Source: Lineus longissimus
Lineage: Eukaryota; Nemertea; Pilidiophora; Heteronemertea; Lineidae
NCBI RefSeq assembly: GCF_910592395.1
Contig: NC_088316.1
Location: 13,516,001 to 13,580,000, forward strand
DNA length: 64,000 nucleotides
Direction: 5' to 3'
In this document: one piece after another, positions 1 through 13,000 of the stretch
Layout of the letters: the number at the start of each line of letters is the position of its first letter
Numbering within the stretch: the stretch's first letter is position 1
The notes under the pieces: model-generated
The model's database searches: none
What the model saw: only the letters and a program-made list of their open reading frames with translations
Told to the model about the DNA's origin: nothing
Made by a program: the position numbers and the translations under genes

Positions 1-21
1 CCTGTCTACTGGTGAGGGAAA

Positions 22-208
22 GCAGCTTATCTGTGATTAGGAAAAAAAAGCTCAATAGTTATACTTTTTAGAGAACAAAGTTAGTTATTTTAATGATAAC
101 ATAACGTTTGGTGAAGTGGAGCAGCTTATCTGTGATTAGGAAAAAACAGTTAAATAGTTCTATTTTATAGAGAATAAAGTTAGTTATTTTGATAACATAA
201 CGTTTGCA
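22..208. repeat. Tandem duplication, about 99-bp period
   Basis: Two adjacent copies start at 22 and 121 with GCAGCTTATCTGTGATTAGG and both run to AACATAACGTTTG. They differ by small indels in the A-rich part and by scattered substitutions. No coding signal is seen. Confidence 0.85.
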
Positions 209-2346
209 TTTTGTCATTTCTTCCTTCCGTTTCCATTTAACTTGAAAAGATGTACTATCACTGAATCAACTATTTCTTAGTACAATTGAGTTTCGAGCTC
301 TTTTGTGCCCGATTGTTATGACCTGGGAGGCTTCTAATAATTAGGAACAGTCATAACTGACTGGTAGCTAACTGGAGATACAATTTGCTGCAATGCTTAC
401 TTCGATGAAGTGGAGCCACATAGTCTTGTGGTGAAGGCCACTGGCAACCATGCAATAGGACACGAGGTAGAACCCAGAGTTGTATGTCTGGATTAACTGG
501 ACTCTCAACTTGGTAATATCTGTCTGTTCCCCACACACATGATGGGCATCATGACGTTAATTCCTGGTCGGGGAGGGGACTTTGTTCTAGTGGTGAAAAT
601 CCTAACACTTCTTACCACAAATGCGCGAATAAAATTTTGAAATAATTCAGACAAACAAATCAATTACATTAAGAAGCAGAATTTATTGCATTGAAAAATC
701 CATACCATTGTGAAAGAATGTTGTAGAAACTGTCTATGAGGGGTGAAACTTAGGATGAGACTTTCTGTCTAAGTCTTTTGTTGAAGTGCAGTTGGGCTCA
801 AATAAGTCAGTGCTGCAATTTTTAAGACCCTCATTTCTAAGCATCTCATTTTTAGCAAACAAACAAGGCCAGCAAAGGACTCATCCAGACTTGAAGCCTA
901 ATATGGCACAGATCACTACATCTACACTATATAAAGACCCAAACAGCTTATCTTTACAGGAGGGGTCCCTTCCTCCAAATCAAACTGGCAAAAACCTGAC
1001 ACAAATTCATCTCAGAACACGTTCAAGCCCAACCATTTATTCCGCCATATAAAGCAGCTGCTAGATTATTTTATCTATAAAGCATTGTCTATTATGTAAG
1101 ATGTTGTTTTAGCAGTTCTGCTACAAATGTCTAAGAGCGTATAAAATTACAACTTATTTTTGGAAAATTATTTTTTACTGCAGTGGCTAAATAACATCAA
1201 TATAACAGCTTCGATATCAAATAACTAACACCATGAATTAAAGTTACAAAATCAAGAACAAGCATCCCAAAACCAAATTTATGAAGGTAGACATCAATTT
1301 TAGGGAAATCTACACAATATTGATGAGATGAACACTATCACTTTACCTATACTCACATAATGGACCAATCCAGGCATATCAATAGCATCAGGATTAAGGG
1401 TGAGTCTATTTTTTGTAGGGTAGTAAGTTACAGCACTTGAAGCTTGAAGTCATATTTTTTTATAGATCCTTATTGCAAAATCCACACCAAAGAACTAAAC
1501 AGTCAAATATCTTGATTATAAACACTAAACAGGTATGGCAGTACATCTATTTTCCTCCAGGAGTAATCAGGGTTCATAATTTTCACTCCCACAATCATCA
1601 CATGGGCCATTTTAGACAACTCCCTTATCTTAGACACAAATGTCATGAAATTTTCCGGAAATGTGTCAAACCGTCAGTCAATTTTCATTGGTCAATCGTC
1701 ACAGTCATTGTAGTATTGGTAGAAGCAACAACACTCATACCCTGTTTCTGTTTTAGGTGAAAAAATATTTGTAAAAGGGACAATAGGGGACACAGGGGCT
1801 TACATAGGGTTGTCAATATGCCCAAGAACTTTCTCTAACATCTAAAGAAACAGATTTCAAATTATTGGACTTTTCATTTCCGTGTTTTTTCTTCGAAAGG
1901 AAGATTGTGAACGTGTTTATTTGGACTCAGTCATTAAGAAAAGGTGCAAATAAATGGCAAAATATTGGAAATATCTATCATTTGGTCATCAATTCAAATC
2001 ATACGTTTGTGGGACATGTGCTTGGGGAAAGCAAGGTGATCTAGACTACTGGTATACATTTTTATAGTTAACATCAAGTTAACTGTATATACAAGCCTCT
2101 GGAATAACCAGATTTGGAAAAATGTACAATATTTTGAAAAACAGGCAGCTTTGAAATATTGAAAACACTAATGTATACACCTACAAATAAAGTTACAATG
2201 TAACTATCACAATCTGGGGAAGAAGCTAGCCCTTACAAAATAGTGACACAAAATGTTGATGGTTACAGCAATGATGTAATTTCAGAGGAAAACCATCTGA
2301 ATAAGTTAGCAGTTGTCAATTTCTTTGAATATTATACTAAGGCGAG
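209..2346. other. Stretch without a recognised gene
   Basis: No supported gene. A weak minus-strand exon candidate lies at about 1,335-1,384: AG before ACTCACCC, then LNPDAIDMPGLVHY, then a GTGAGT donor. It lacks a pyrimidine tract and its phase does not fit the next candidate exon at 2,838. Text at 471-495 resembles text at 63,539-63,560 (AGAACCCAG...TTGTATGTCT), suggesting a shared dispersed repeat. Confidence 0.4.
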
Positions 2347-2459
2347 TAGGTCTGATCCAAATATGGCATAGGTCTGATCCAAATATGTAATAACAGGTCT
2401 GCTTCAAATATGCCATAGGTCTGATCCAAATATGCCATAGGTCTGATCCAAACATGCCG
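2347..2459. repeat. 22-bp minisatellite, about 5 copies
   Basis: The unit TAGGTCTGATCCAAATATGC is repeated about five times with a 20-27 bp period. One copy carries an insertion (TAATAACA) and another has GCTTC for GATCC. Confidence 0.85.
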
Positions 2460-2837
2460 TACAGAGAAGGGCCAGCTTCAATCCCCTTGAGATGTCACCA
2501 AGAGCATGCGATCACATCGAACCAATCCACAAAATGATGAACAACTTTAGATACATTTTCAACAGCCTGAGATGACGAATGCCAACCACATATCAAGTTA
2601 CATAGGAAATGAAAACATTTGACCCTTGACTCGAGACGTGTCAGCAAAAACAGCCAATACAACTAACGTGGCTCCCCACATTTTGAATTTGGTCAAGATT
2701 TTCTCCATTTTCTACGTCCAAGATCTACTAATGCTGTATCAAAACCCAACAGTATTCAGCATGCTTCAATATAGTACAAGTACAGTGTTATGATGAATAT
2801 GATACCTATACATATAAATACATACACGTGAACACAC

Positions 2838-2909
2838 CTTGGCAGATGAGTCGTCAAAATCTGATCCAGACTCGTCAAGGCCAAAGTTGGTCATTTTCAA
2901 ACCAGCATC
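2838..2909 (-). CDS. Candidate phase 0-0 exon beyond the Jupiter stop exon
   Basis: On the minus strand, GGATCTATCAG precedes a 72-nt open segment of 24 codons (begins DAGLKMTNFGLDESGSDF, ends DDSSAK) that ends at a GTGTGT donor. The peptide is acidic and looks coding. It lies about 1 kb downstream of the Jupiter stop exon. Its phase would allow splicing from the phase-0 end of exon 4,916-4,959, giving an alternative C-terminus. It could equally belong to another minus-strand gene running off the left edge. No terminal exon for it was found. Confidence 0.45.
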
Positions 2910-3950
2910 CTGATAGATCCCTCAAAGAATCGTCAAGGAAATCTATGTGAAAAACAGACTGCTTTATGAGATTTTTTAAAGAAAATGATACTTATCATAA
3001 TATTTTTGACTTGATCATTTTGTTCTTTATACCAAACTTGTTTTTAAAATATAGATTTGACACGACAGGAACAGATGTTGCTCTTCATTCACGATCAGTG
3101 GTATAAATATTCGGATGACATGTCCATCATGATATCAGTTCATGGCAACTAGATAGTAACTCGTTATCTTTCCTTCAAGAAAAGTGCCAACAGAATGATC
3201 AGACAATGTTAGATAAGCCTGTTTCGAATGCCAACACCAACCGCAAAGCTCATAAACAGGAGATCAAAAGATGTCATCTTCATTGTCGCAAGATTAAGTA
3301 CAAAGATTCATCACGGTTGAAGTTATCGTGATCTTTTTAAAACTGTCGTAAATCCAGCAATGCAGTCTTGTGGTCTTGCACAGGTTCAAAGGAGATAGTA
3401 CATCCTCAATATGTTTCATCACAGAACAGATAAATAAATGTAAATGCAACTTATACCCAATAAAGGGCTTACATTGAGATTTTAAGTGGGCCCCTATTTC
3501 ATAAAGAGAACAATACTGTCAACAAATTCAGATCTCGCACTAAACCCAGATGAGAAATTTGTTTGAACTGTGATATTTTCTTTATGAGACAGGGTGCCAA
3601 CATCATGAGTTGAGATTTTTCATGAAACAGAATACAGCTATAAGGCCCGATATAATTGTCGCTTACATTCTTAGAACATACATTTCACTGTTATACAAAG
3701 TTTGAATATTCTGAATTTGAAAAAAATTATATCTGTGAATGTTCATTCATTGCTTGTTAATTCTTGACTTGTTTTCTAATTCGTTATTTTCCATTTTTCA
3801 TCCCTTTGATAGAATCGTTAGGTGTTTCATGCCATAGAATTAATATCACCATGTCCAAGTGCTAAAATAAAAGGTACATTGTTGCCGTGTAGTCCAAAAG
3901 CAGATCTCAGTCGTTCACAGTGTCTATAGTCTCGTGCCTACCAAGCGTGT

Positions 3951-4022
3951 CTATCCGAAGGTGATGTTTGATTTGCCACCAGGGGGAGCGTGAACTCTCG
4001 TTGATGGCCGTCCACCAGTCAC
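3951..4022 (-). CDS. JPT1: Jupiter last coding exon with stop
   Basis: The acceptor CATTTTTCAG is followed by 23 codons and TAG (complement of 3,951-3,953). The end reads RVHAPPGGKSNITFG-stop, the PPGGK C-terminal signature of HN1/Jupiter proteins. It begins in phase 0 and joins the phase-0 donor of exon 4,916-4,959, giving ...GAPP-VTGG... Confidence 0.92.
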   Translation of the reverse strand: MTGGRPSTRVHAPPGGKSNITFG

Positions 4023-7000
4023 CTGAAAAATGGAAGGGAGATTTCAAAATGGTGAAACAGAGAAAAAGAGATACAAGAAAGTAAGTTGCCTCTGAATGAT
4101 TGACCATATCATCCTAAGTATCCACAGTAATGCTATGAAAACTTCAGGATATAAACACTACAGTCTCAGGCTGAATTGGCGAAAAGGACAGGGGCATTTC
4201 ATTGCTTACATGGATCAAGAACACGTTCCCTTTGATCAAATTGCTGTACCAGTTCAACGAAATATGACACAACAAAAGTCTAATATCAAAAACATCGCCA
4301 TGCATAACATGTAACATGTCCCATTGTTACAAGTCTGGACCATGAAGAGAACCTTCAAAAATAACTTTTCAACACTCAGGCACACAAGTATAATGAAGGA
4401 ATAAAATCGAAAAAAGTGCTTTCACACATTTGGTGATAATCAATACCACAAGACTGTGATGTCTTCAAACCACTTTACCTCGTCTCTACTCATAACTGTA
4501 CTATAGAAATAATTAGAATTATAGGAGAAAACTACATATGTGACTCCCAACTTCTGTTAAGGATATCTTGTTGGACATGTAAGAATAGAAGTTACACATT
4601 CTGTATATCAGGGGGGACGGATCTTCTGTGCTATGGGATCAGGTAGGCCTAAAGGTTATGAAGGCCTATCTCGATCTTTGACCTCCCAATAAAAGTGTTG
4701 AATGTGACTTGGCCCATCCAATCAACAAAATGTCCCGGGCATATTCAACTCAAGTAGAACCTTTGGGACCGACAATGCAGTCCTTGGGAGGTCACCTGAT
4801 TTCAGAGGTCAAATTGTTTAGAAGCAACCCATTTGTGAACAAAACCACTGTCCCTGATAGAGGGTGTCCTGCCAAGAGATGCGTCCGCTAAGGAAGCTTC
4901 ACTGAATATACTTACTGGGGGTGCCCCTGGCTGCTGTCCGGTCACAGGGTTGTTGGCCTCTGCAAAACAAATGGAAACAGAATAAACATGGAGGACATGA
5001 CAAACATAGCATAGGAGTTACTTATTGAAAATGTGACGACCCCAAATGTATCGAACCTAAAACTTGCAAATGTCACTTCCTTCCACACAAAACCAGTGTG
5101 ATAACGGGACCCCATGTATGTGATTCCTCAGCAAAAGACAACTTCCACTATCTGATGCAGTTGTGAGCTATACATTCTCAACTTTTCTGTAACCCAACTT
5201 TCACTCATGAAGCCCATGTACACTATGCTTTAGGGTGAATCTAGTCTTGGGGTGGTGACAACAATATGAGTTGGGGGATGGCAAATGATATTGAACACGT
5301 GCAAAACACAACTGCAAATAAAAGGAAGCAGGCAGCGGCCGAGTATTTCGGTCACAATGATGTAATGGCTCGTTCGGTGACTAAAGAAGGACCGAATGTG
5401 ACAAAAAGATTTTTGCTTTCAAAAACTGCAAAAGAACTATCAATCAATAAAAATAAATTAAAGTTTGATGATTATATTGATGAGCTGACCGTGTTTGGCT
5501 GGGAAAAGTCTGATTCAGGGAGGATGTGACAATAATTTACCATCCATCATGTCCATGATTTGTGTGATTGGTACTATGGGATGATGCAGTGGTACGACTG
5601 TGGTACGGCTGCTTTCTGACTGGACAAGACAAGTCTCGACAAATTAGCAATCATTCGGTTCAATTAAGAAATACGACATCACAGGACATTCCCAAATATG
5701 TTCAGCAATACTGCCTATCTGATTCTGCAAAGGCTCTCAAGATCAGCACCTCAACAGACCCCTGTCCATCGGTATTAAGACAATCTTAATACTTAGTGTC
5801 ACATCCCCTTTCCTCAAACTTTGTTCAGTTGGAATCAAGCCAATGATGAGGCCAAGAAAACAGGTATGGTGAGGTATTCAGTGTAAAAAAGCACTCTACC
5901 AAGATGTGTAAATCACAACACTTTTGGTGTTTGAGAGACACTTACAAAAGAGAAGTATTACTGATAGACTGTCGAAGAACAGAACTGCTTCACTTTTGTA
6001 AGGATGAAATGGGTGGTCAAATATAACATCATCAAATTGGTCATCTTGAATAACCGTCATTTTGAAACTCACTTGATGGGCCAACTATTAAATAAACATT
6101 TGAGATGCATCATCGACAACCGTGAAGCCACTCATTGCTCTTTCAACATAATCAAGTTAAAGCGTTATATCAGGTATACTCTCGCCGGAATTTTGAATGG
6201 AAGAGATTCAGATCTTGGTATTAAAATCTACATACTTCTTATCTCAAAACTCTGAAATTTCATGCAGCGATGCCAAAATATCTGTTACGAAGGTACGTAT
6301 GGCATATTTTCAGAAATCACTGGTTACATTATGGCTTTGTTTGATGTCAGCGCCACCTGTGGGCTCCTGCTGACACCTCATTGCAATATGACAAAAGTTG
6401 TGACAATTTGGTTTCATTTAGTAGACTTGATCGACATGATGACGCAAGAGTGTTTTGACATTTTGATCGAAGTTAAAATATGTGAGCTATCCAAGATGAA
6501 ATACCAAATGGACGACCTTGAATTCACGGTCACGTCAATATCATACTACCTCTCTGCCTACGAGTAGGTTTGTGCTCCTCATACTCAATACCTTCACCAG
6601 TTAGTGGGTTACGATAAATTCGCTCTGCCGATGAGAGATGATGGACATGCAGTTACGGGCAAAGCATCATGGGAAGAGAGCATTATGAGATAGTACGAGA
6701 CGGAAAGGTCATGAAGTCATTCCTGACCAAAATTTATGGCTGTGTAAAAGAATTATCAAATGGCTCTATGATTTTAGCAAGCAACATAGACTTTGGGCAT
6801 GAATGAAGCTGGCAGCGATTAAAGAAGCAGAAGTTGTTTCCAGTACCAGATAAAACATTACGAAGACAGAATAGGGTACCGGCAAAACTATGTCTGATGC
6901 CACATGGCACTGGCTGTCACTAGGGTATTGCATTGTTGTGACAAGAGACGTGACGTCAATTTGTTGTGATTTGACGTCACTTCGATGCATACCCTAGTGA

Positions 7001-10000
7001 AATTCAGTGCCACCTATTGAGATGCTGATACCCTATTGATGAGGGCACCATTTTTGACTTGGTCCACAATGAAATGTGAGCTCCACATCACAGAGTTACA
7101 CATTTGAAGATACGACACAAATATCATTGTTATGAAAACAATCAGCGACAACATAACAACAACAATAACAACAAAATCTGGAAAGAAATGAAAAGATGTT
7201 GATTATGACGATATTCATGAACGAGATGATGAATATTCATGAAAATTGCTTAATATCTACAACAGCGTGATGAGGATGAAAAATCTTCCTGAAAATTAAA
7301 AATATTCATTAAGTCGACCGACTAAGCCCAGGTTGTGATAGAAATATTCACAATATTGAGATTTGGAGATTGAAGCCTATGACTGAAGCAGCACTGTGGG
7401 TACAAGGGGAAGAGAGACCCGAAAGTGATTGACTGTTTTCTGCAAAACTGAAAATAACATGTTGAAAGCACCTAATTCCGCACAAACATGGGAAGTCTTA
7501 ACAAACCGACGAGATAATTCCTTGAGATATTATTTTTTAACTTGTTCAAAATTTGAAATAAACGACACTTTGAATGAATTGGCTGTTTTGCAATATCTTT
7601 ACGACTGAAACCTTTTTCTGCCGAAAAAGAAAGTTGTGGACCATCAAAAATTTATTTCTTTATAATCGTTTCCATAACAAAATGTAATTGTTTGTAGTAT
7701 GCAGAACTGAAATTAGTTAAAGTGAAACACAGTTTCCAGCATCTGGCATGACACTTTTTGATATTTTGTAGAACCAATAACATATTTACATATAATAATC
7801 AAAGAAGCTCTATTAAAAAACAGAACACTTGAAATAGCATGGGTATCAATTTACAAATAAACGGATTCACAAAATTTTGGAACAGGAATCATAAGAAGCA
7901 TGCATGATACAAAGGAATAAGATCAACGCAACACAACAACTAAACTACAGGATTAAACAAGTAAAAAGTGCATACACCTACAAAGTTTAAATCTGGGTTT
8001 TTTTCCATCTCGTGAGCCCAGTAGGTTTTTAAGTGTCATCACAATCCAGGAGATAACAAATGTGGCCTACTGATTTCATAAGGACAAAACAAGGAGCAAC
8101 AAAAGATGGGTTGAGGCATTCTACATGCAAACCTATCATAGATAATATTCTTTCACATTAACAACAATCTTTCTATGTACAATCAAAACTTTATAAGGCA
8201 AGCCTGTCTCTAAATTTTTGGTACAATCCAGGAATCATTCAGTTACATTATCAAATTCAAAAGTGATTTTAACAGTAAGTCTCACCAGCTCACAGGGACA
8301 AATCCTTTCACACATTCATCAAATCAACTGATAATACTTTTTGTAAGAATACAATACCTATAAGCTAATTTGAGGAGGACACCATTGAAATGCAAGCCTA
8401 GAGAAATATAAGTGTACAATAAATGTTTTCAAACACCAAAATACTATGTCTAACCAACAAGATGGAAAATAACCTGTCTTCCCAACTTATGAAACCAAAT
8501 ACAAAGGAAGTTTTGACTAGCACCTAAGACATGAGAAGAAGAAACACAATATTTAACTAAACTGTGGCCTACAACAGTTTTACAATATGTCTACACAGCA
8601 AAAGAAAACAAAATCATACAACTGAATAGGGTAGCCAAAGCTAGGCTTGAGCAAAGCAAGAAACGTCCACAACCATGGCAACTGACTGGTTGCCATGGAA
8701 ACACTGTAGTTGCCAAGGTAACCAACCAGCTGCCAGAGTGTTTCATTGGTTGCTATGTTAAAACTAATTTCTAAGGCAACATAAGACACTGCACTACGAC
8801 ATAACTTGCAAATTACTAAGAATTCACTACAGTAGCCGACAATTCTACAATTGACCCGACACCACAAGATATTGAGGTCAAGGTTCAACTGGGTCAAGGT
8901 CATCCAGTGGCTACCGGTACTGACCGGAATCATAGATCACATGGCGGTAAAAGATGAATCATTTTGGTTTCCTGAATAGCCGTTATAGTTATTGTGGTTT
9001 TCTCGGACGAATGGACTATTGTTGGAGACTGAAAAGAGAGAGAGAAATAGTTTAGATGAGAGAAACGGAGAATAGCCAACGTCAAACGCCATTCGATCAA
9101 GTATGGTATGGTTTAGACGGTCAAACCCAGGTATAATGTATCACTAGTTGTTATGTTCCAAGCCCATGGGGAGTGAGTGGGGACCATATGTAACTGGGGT
9201 TATGCAGTGTAAGTTGTACATTGAAAATAAAACAATTGCATACAGGAATCTAAAATTCGGAAGCTTCTCATCTGCAGACCTTGGGAATAAACTTGGGAGC
9301 GAGCTTGCAAATTAGAACTAAGAAACAGGTTTCAGAAGACCACAATATCTCAATGGTAATAATTAGACAGTGTACACAATACAATTTTTGGAGCATAATT
9401 TCGACATCAATGAAAAAGTTTAGCTTTAAAAAGAGGCGAACACTGGCTATCCACAGAACAGTACAGCAAATCATTTGACTTTGGGAACTCGGCACAGGGG
9501 ATGCAAATCGCAGTATAGCAAAACCTCAATGACATGACGATGAATACATCAGCGGCTGGACAAAGTTCACTCGGCACACGACACAACTTACTTCAAATAC
9601 ACGAGGGCCTTTTCGTCTGAAGCTATAGCACATCAGTAGGCCTGCTAAGTAAAAATTCAACCCCATATAGCCAACACTTGTAAATCACAAGTAAAAAAAT
9701 CTTGAAAACATACGTTCACAAAAATTGACAAAACAAATGCAAGTGTTAGCAGTGTTGTCCTCAGTGTGGTTGTGACATTGTCTTCCAAACATGACAGGCT
9801 GTGCTATTGTCCTAAGTACTTTTAAGATTTAAAATTGTACGTGGCAAGTACTGGCGTGGTCTCTGGTCTGGCCAGGTTCTGATACCTTCCCCTAACCTAT
9901 AAAGCAAGTGATGATGTCTGGCTGTGAGATTGTCCCAGGACAGATGTGAGATTGTCCCAGGACAGGTGACAGGTTGTGCTAAAGTTCCATCTCTACTGTA

Positions 10001-13000
10001 CGTGGAATTTGTAGTGCAATACTACGAAAAGAACGGCAGTGCTGATAAATGGCCACATGCTTTGCCCCCCCCCCACGTTATCTCAGATCAATTACAAATC
10101 ATGCCCCCTCCCCCTCCCCAGATACTCCATGCAATCTGTGCACTATGGACTACATGTGTAGCATCAAGATTCAGATACATCATAAACTTCCTACTTTCTG
10201 CTTAACACGGAGCATTTTATCAAGATTGTCAAGTCGGTATGGTTTCTGGGGTCCATAAGCATCAGGCCTGAAGGGTTTTTGGGGTCCGTTAGCATCAAAT
10301 CTGAATGGTTTGTCGGGCCCTTTAGCCCCGGCTGGGGAAACGTACTTGCAGAGAGTAGTGCAAGTATTTGATTCAAGTTTGTTCTCCTGCAAATCTCTTC
10401 CTGAAATATTGAGTGATTGAAATCCCAATACGGAAGCCTCAGATTTGTCCTATATACAGTAAGGGCAAATTAATTTCTTTGTTCCCACCCACACCGATTT
10501 TAGCCGCCGCCCTGAAACAACCTTTTATTTATTTTACATTTTGCCACCAATTCATTACGTTTTACATCAGACCGCATATTCGCAGCCCGTACTGAAAGCA
10601 CTTCCATTATATGAGTGTGATTTCTGATTAAATAAACCAATGTTTTTCTCCCTTTTTGACTGCAAAACTCCACAACACCCATTCATACCTTGGTTCTTCG
10701 CACTTGAAGGCATTCTTGAGCGTTGTTCTAAGCTGATATCAAAACATTTACAGTTGTCACCAGTCAATGGGTTACCAGATTCTGAAAGAGAAGAGGACTG
10801 TTAGATCTTACAGAAAGGCCTTGGAAGCCACAGCAAAGGGCATTATCAACTAATCACAAAGACCAACCACCTAAGTTTGAAACAATAATACATGTACCAA
10901 TCACCAGAATTGAACAGAGCAAAGAAATGTTCAATTTGATACCTCATCATGGTTGAAACTTTCCTGGTGTCACCAAAATATACAAAGGCCCCATTCAGGC
11001 GCGAATCCAATGGGGGGACATGCACCAGACGCACACACTCCCCCCTATTTCATGAAAATTTTGGAATTTAGAACACACCAGGAATTTTTATATTTTTATT
11101 AAAGGATAACCTCATCTGCCAAAGTTTCCTCACAACAAATGGACCTCAACCACATATTTTACCACAAAAGCTGAAATGTGATTAAAGAAAAAGCACCTCT
11201 TCGTCAGATTAAATGATAAGACTTTAAAACACCACCTGAAAATTATGAAATGTTTAGCACCAATGAAAACTAGAGGACCACAAAACACCAAAGCTGTAAC
11301 TCAAAGTAGATCTACCTGGCGGTGTGAGGCTACCGCGTCGGATACGCCGGTAGACCTCCGCTCTACCATTGACACCACTGGGAGGGGTGATGGGGTTATA
11401 AACACTAAGAACTGGATGGAGGAAGGAACAGAGTGGGAACTTTAGTCGTGAAATTGCGGAAGAAACGGATGGGTTGAGCATAGGACATTTTTCTGAGATA
11501 GGTGTGGGCTAGTGGGATGCAACACAAATACTAAACTATGGATACAATACATGTACTGCACCCTTTATCTTATGACCACCAGTCCCCCAACAACATGATT
11601 AGCAGAACACAGCGGAGCTTTACATCATATATCGTGATCAGCATTTTTTCATCTATATATACTTTTTCACACAAACTGTAAACTACTCTAAAATGTCAAT
11701 AATGTATGTTAAATTTGAATAAACTTAGAAAAAGCTACAAAGTACATCAAGCTTGGAACAAGTAAATAAACTGAAATGAACAACTTTACAGCAATTAAGT
11801 TCAGACAGCCCCATTTTAAAAGCGGATACAAACACAATTGAAAAGCCACAACAGAGCGATGAAATGTATCTCAAATAAATGCATATACACATATTTTCAA
11901 ATTCTTCAAATGTTTATAAAAGAATCAAGTCATTTTGTAGCAAAGTTAAATTGGGCACACGTCTGACAATAAAATCACTGGCGATGTGCACTCTTCAAAA
12001 TGCACTCACAATTGACTTTATAACCGAGGTGTGTCCCTATAAGAGTAAGATAATAAGAAAAGAGAATATTTTACATAAGATCAAAGATAAGGCCCTCGCT
12101 TATAAAACTAAAACTGCGCATTGCATGCACCTTAACCCAAAGCAGAAAAGTAGGCCTACCAGGACAGCTGATTCTCCGAAGGGCCAGCGGGGAATGGAGA
12201 GAAGGGCCAGTGATGGGATTCACAGAATCTAACAGAGGGAAGAAAGATGTACCAAATAAGATCTGCGTGATACGTTTATAGTGGTCAAAAGAGTGGCTTA
12301 CAACATTGGCAGGAACAGGTTACAGGAACTGCAGCACTACTGGGTGTCTTTACTTAACGACATAGAAATGTTTACACCGAGTGGTCTAAATCTACTTGAG
12401 ACAGAAACCAGCTTTAGGTAGATAATATTGCAGAGACTGCTGTCTAACGCGAAAGTTTGGGAAAAACTAAAGTGTCCACTGATTTTATTTCTTTCCAATT
12501 TTACTTTGTAAGCACTGAACATGATATTTCGTTAACTTCATTTAATACTACTGTATCCTGAGACAGAAATTTTGGAAAAGTTGAATTTCTCATTGATATT
12601 GCTTGAAGATAAGAAATTGAAGGAAACTTGTGTTTTGGTGGAGCTGGTTAGTGGTTTTACACCGAAAGCTCTTCTACATGTAGCGAATAAATAAAACATG
12701 TTGATATAAACAGCAGCAATCCAAGTTTAAACAACAGGGAGTCAAGAGACTTAGAACAGCCATGATGCACTAATTAGCTTTTCTCAACTAATTAGCTGAC
12801 AAACTGCATCTACCTGCACTGACTTGGAAACTAAAACATCGCGTTGATGACATGGATAGCAAATGAACATTACAATAAGCGGAAGTTAAGGCGATCAGAT
12901 TCAATACCTGATGGTCTAGGTGATCCTTTAAAGGATTTGTGTTGATAATCGGGCCGAAATTCGTACGAATTACAGTTGTATCCCGTCAGAGGATTAGAAA

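Noticed and set aside
1335-1384. Exon encoding LNPDAIDMPGLVHY on the minus strand
   Set aside because: The donor is good, but there is no pyrimidine tract and the phase does not match exon 2,838-2,909.
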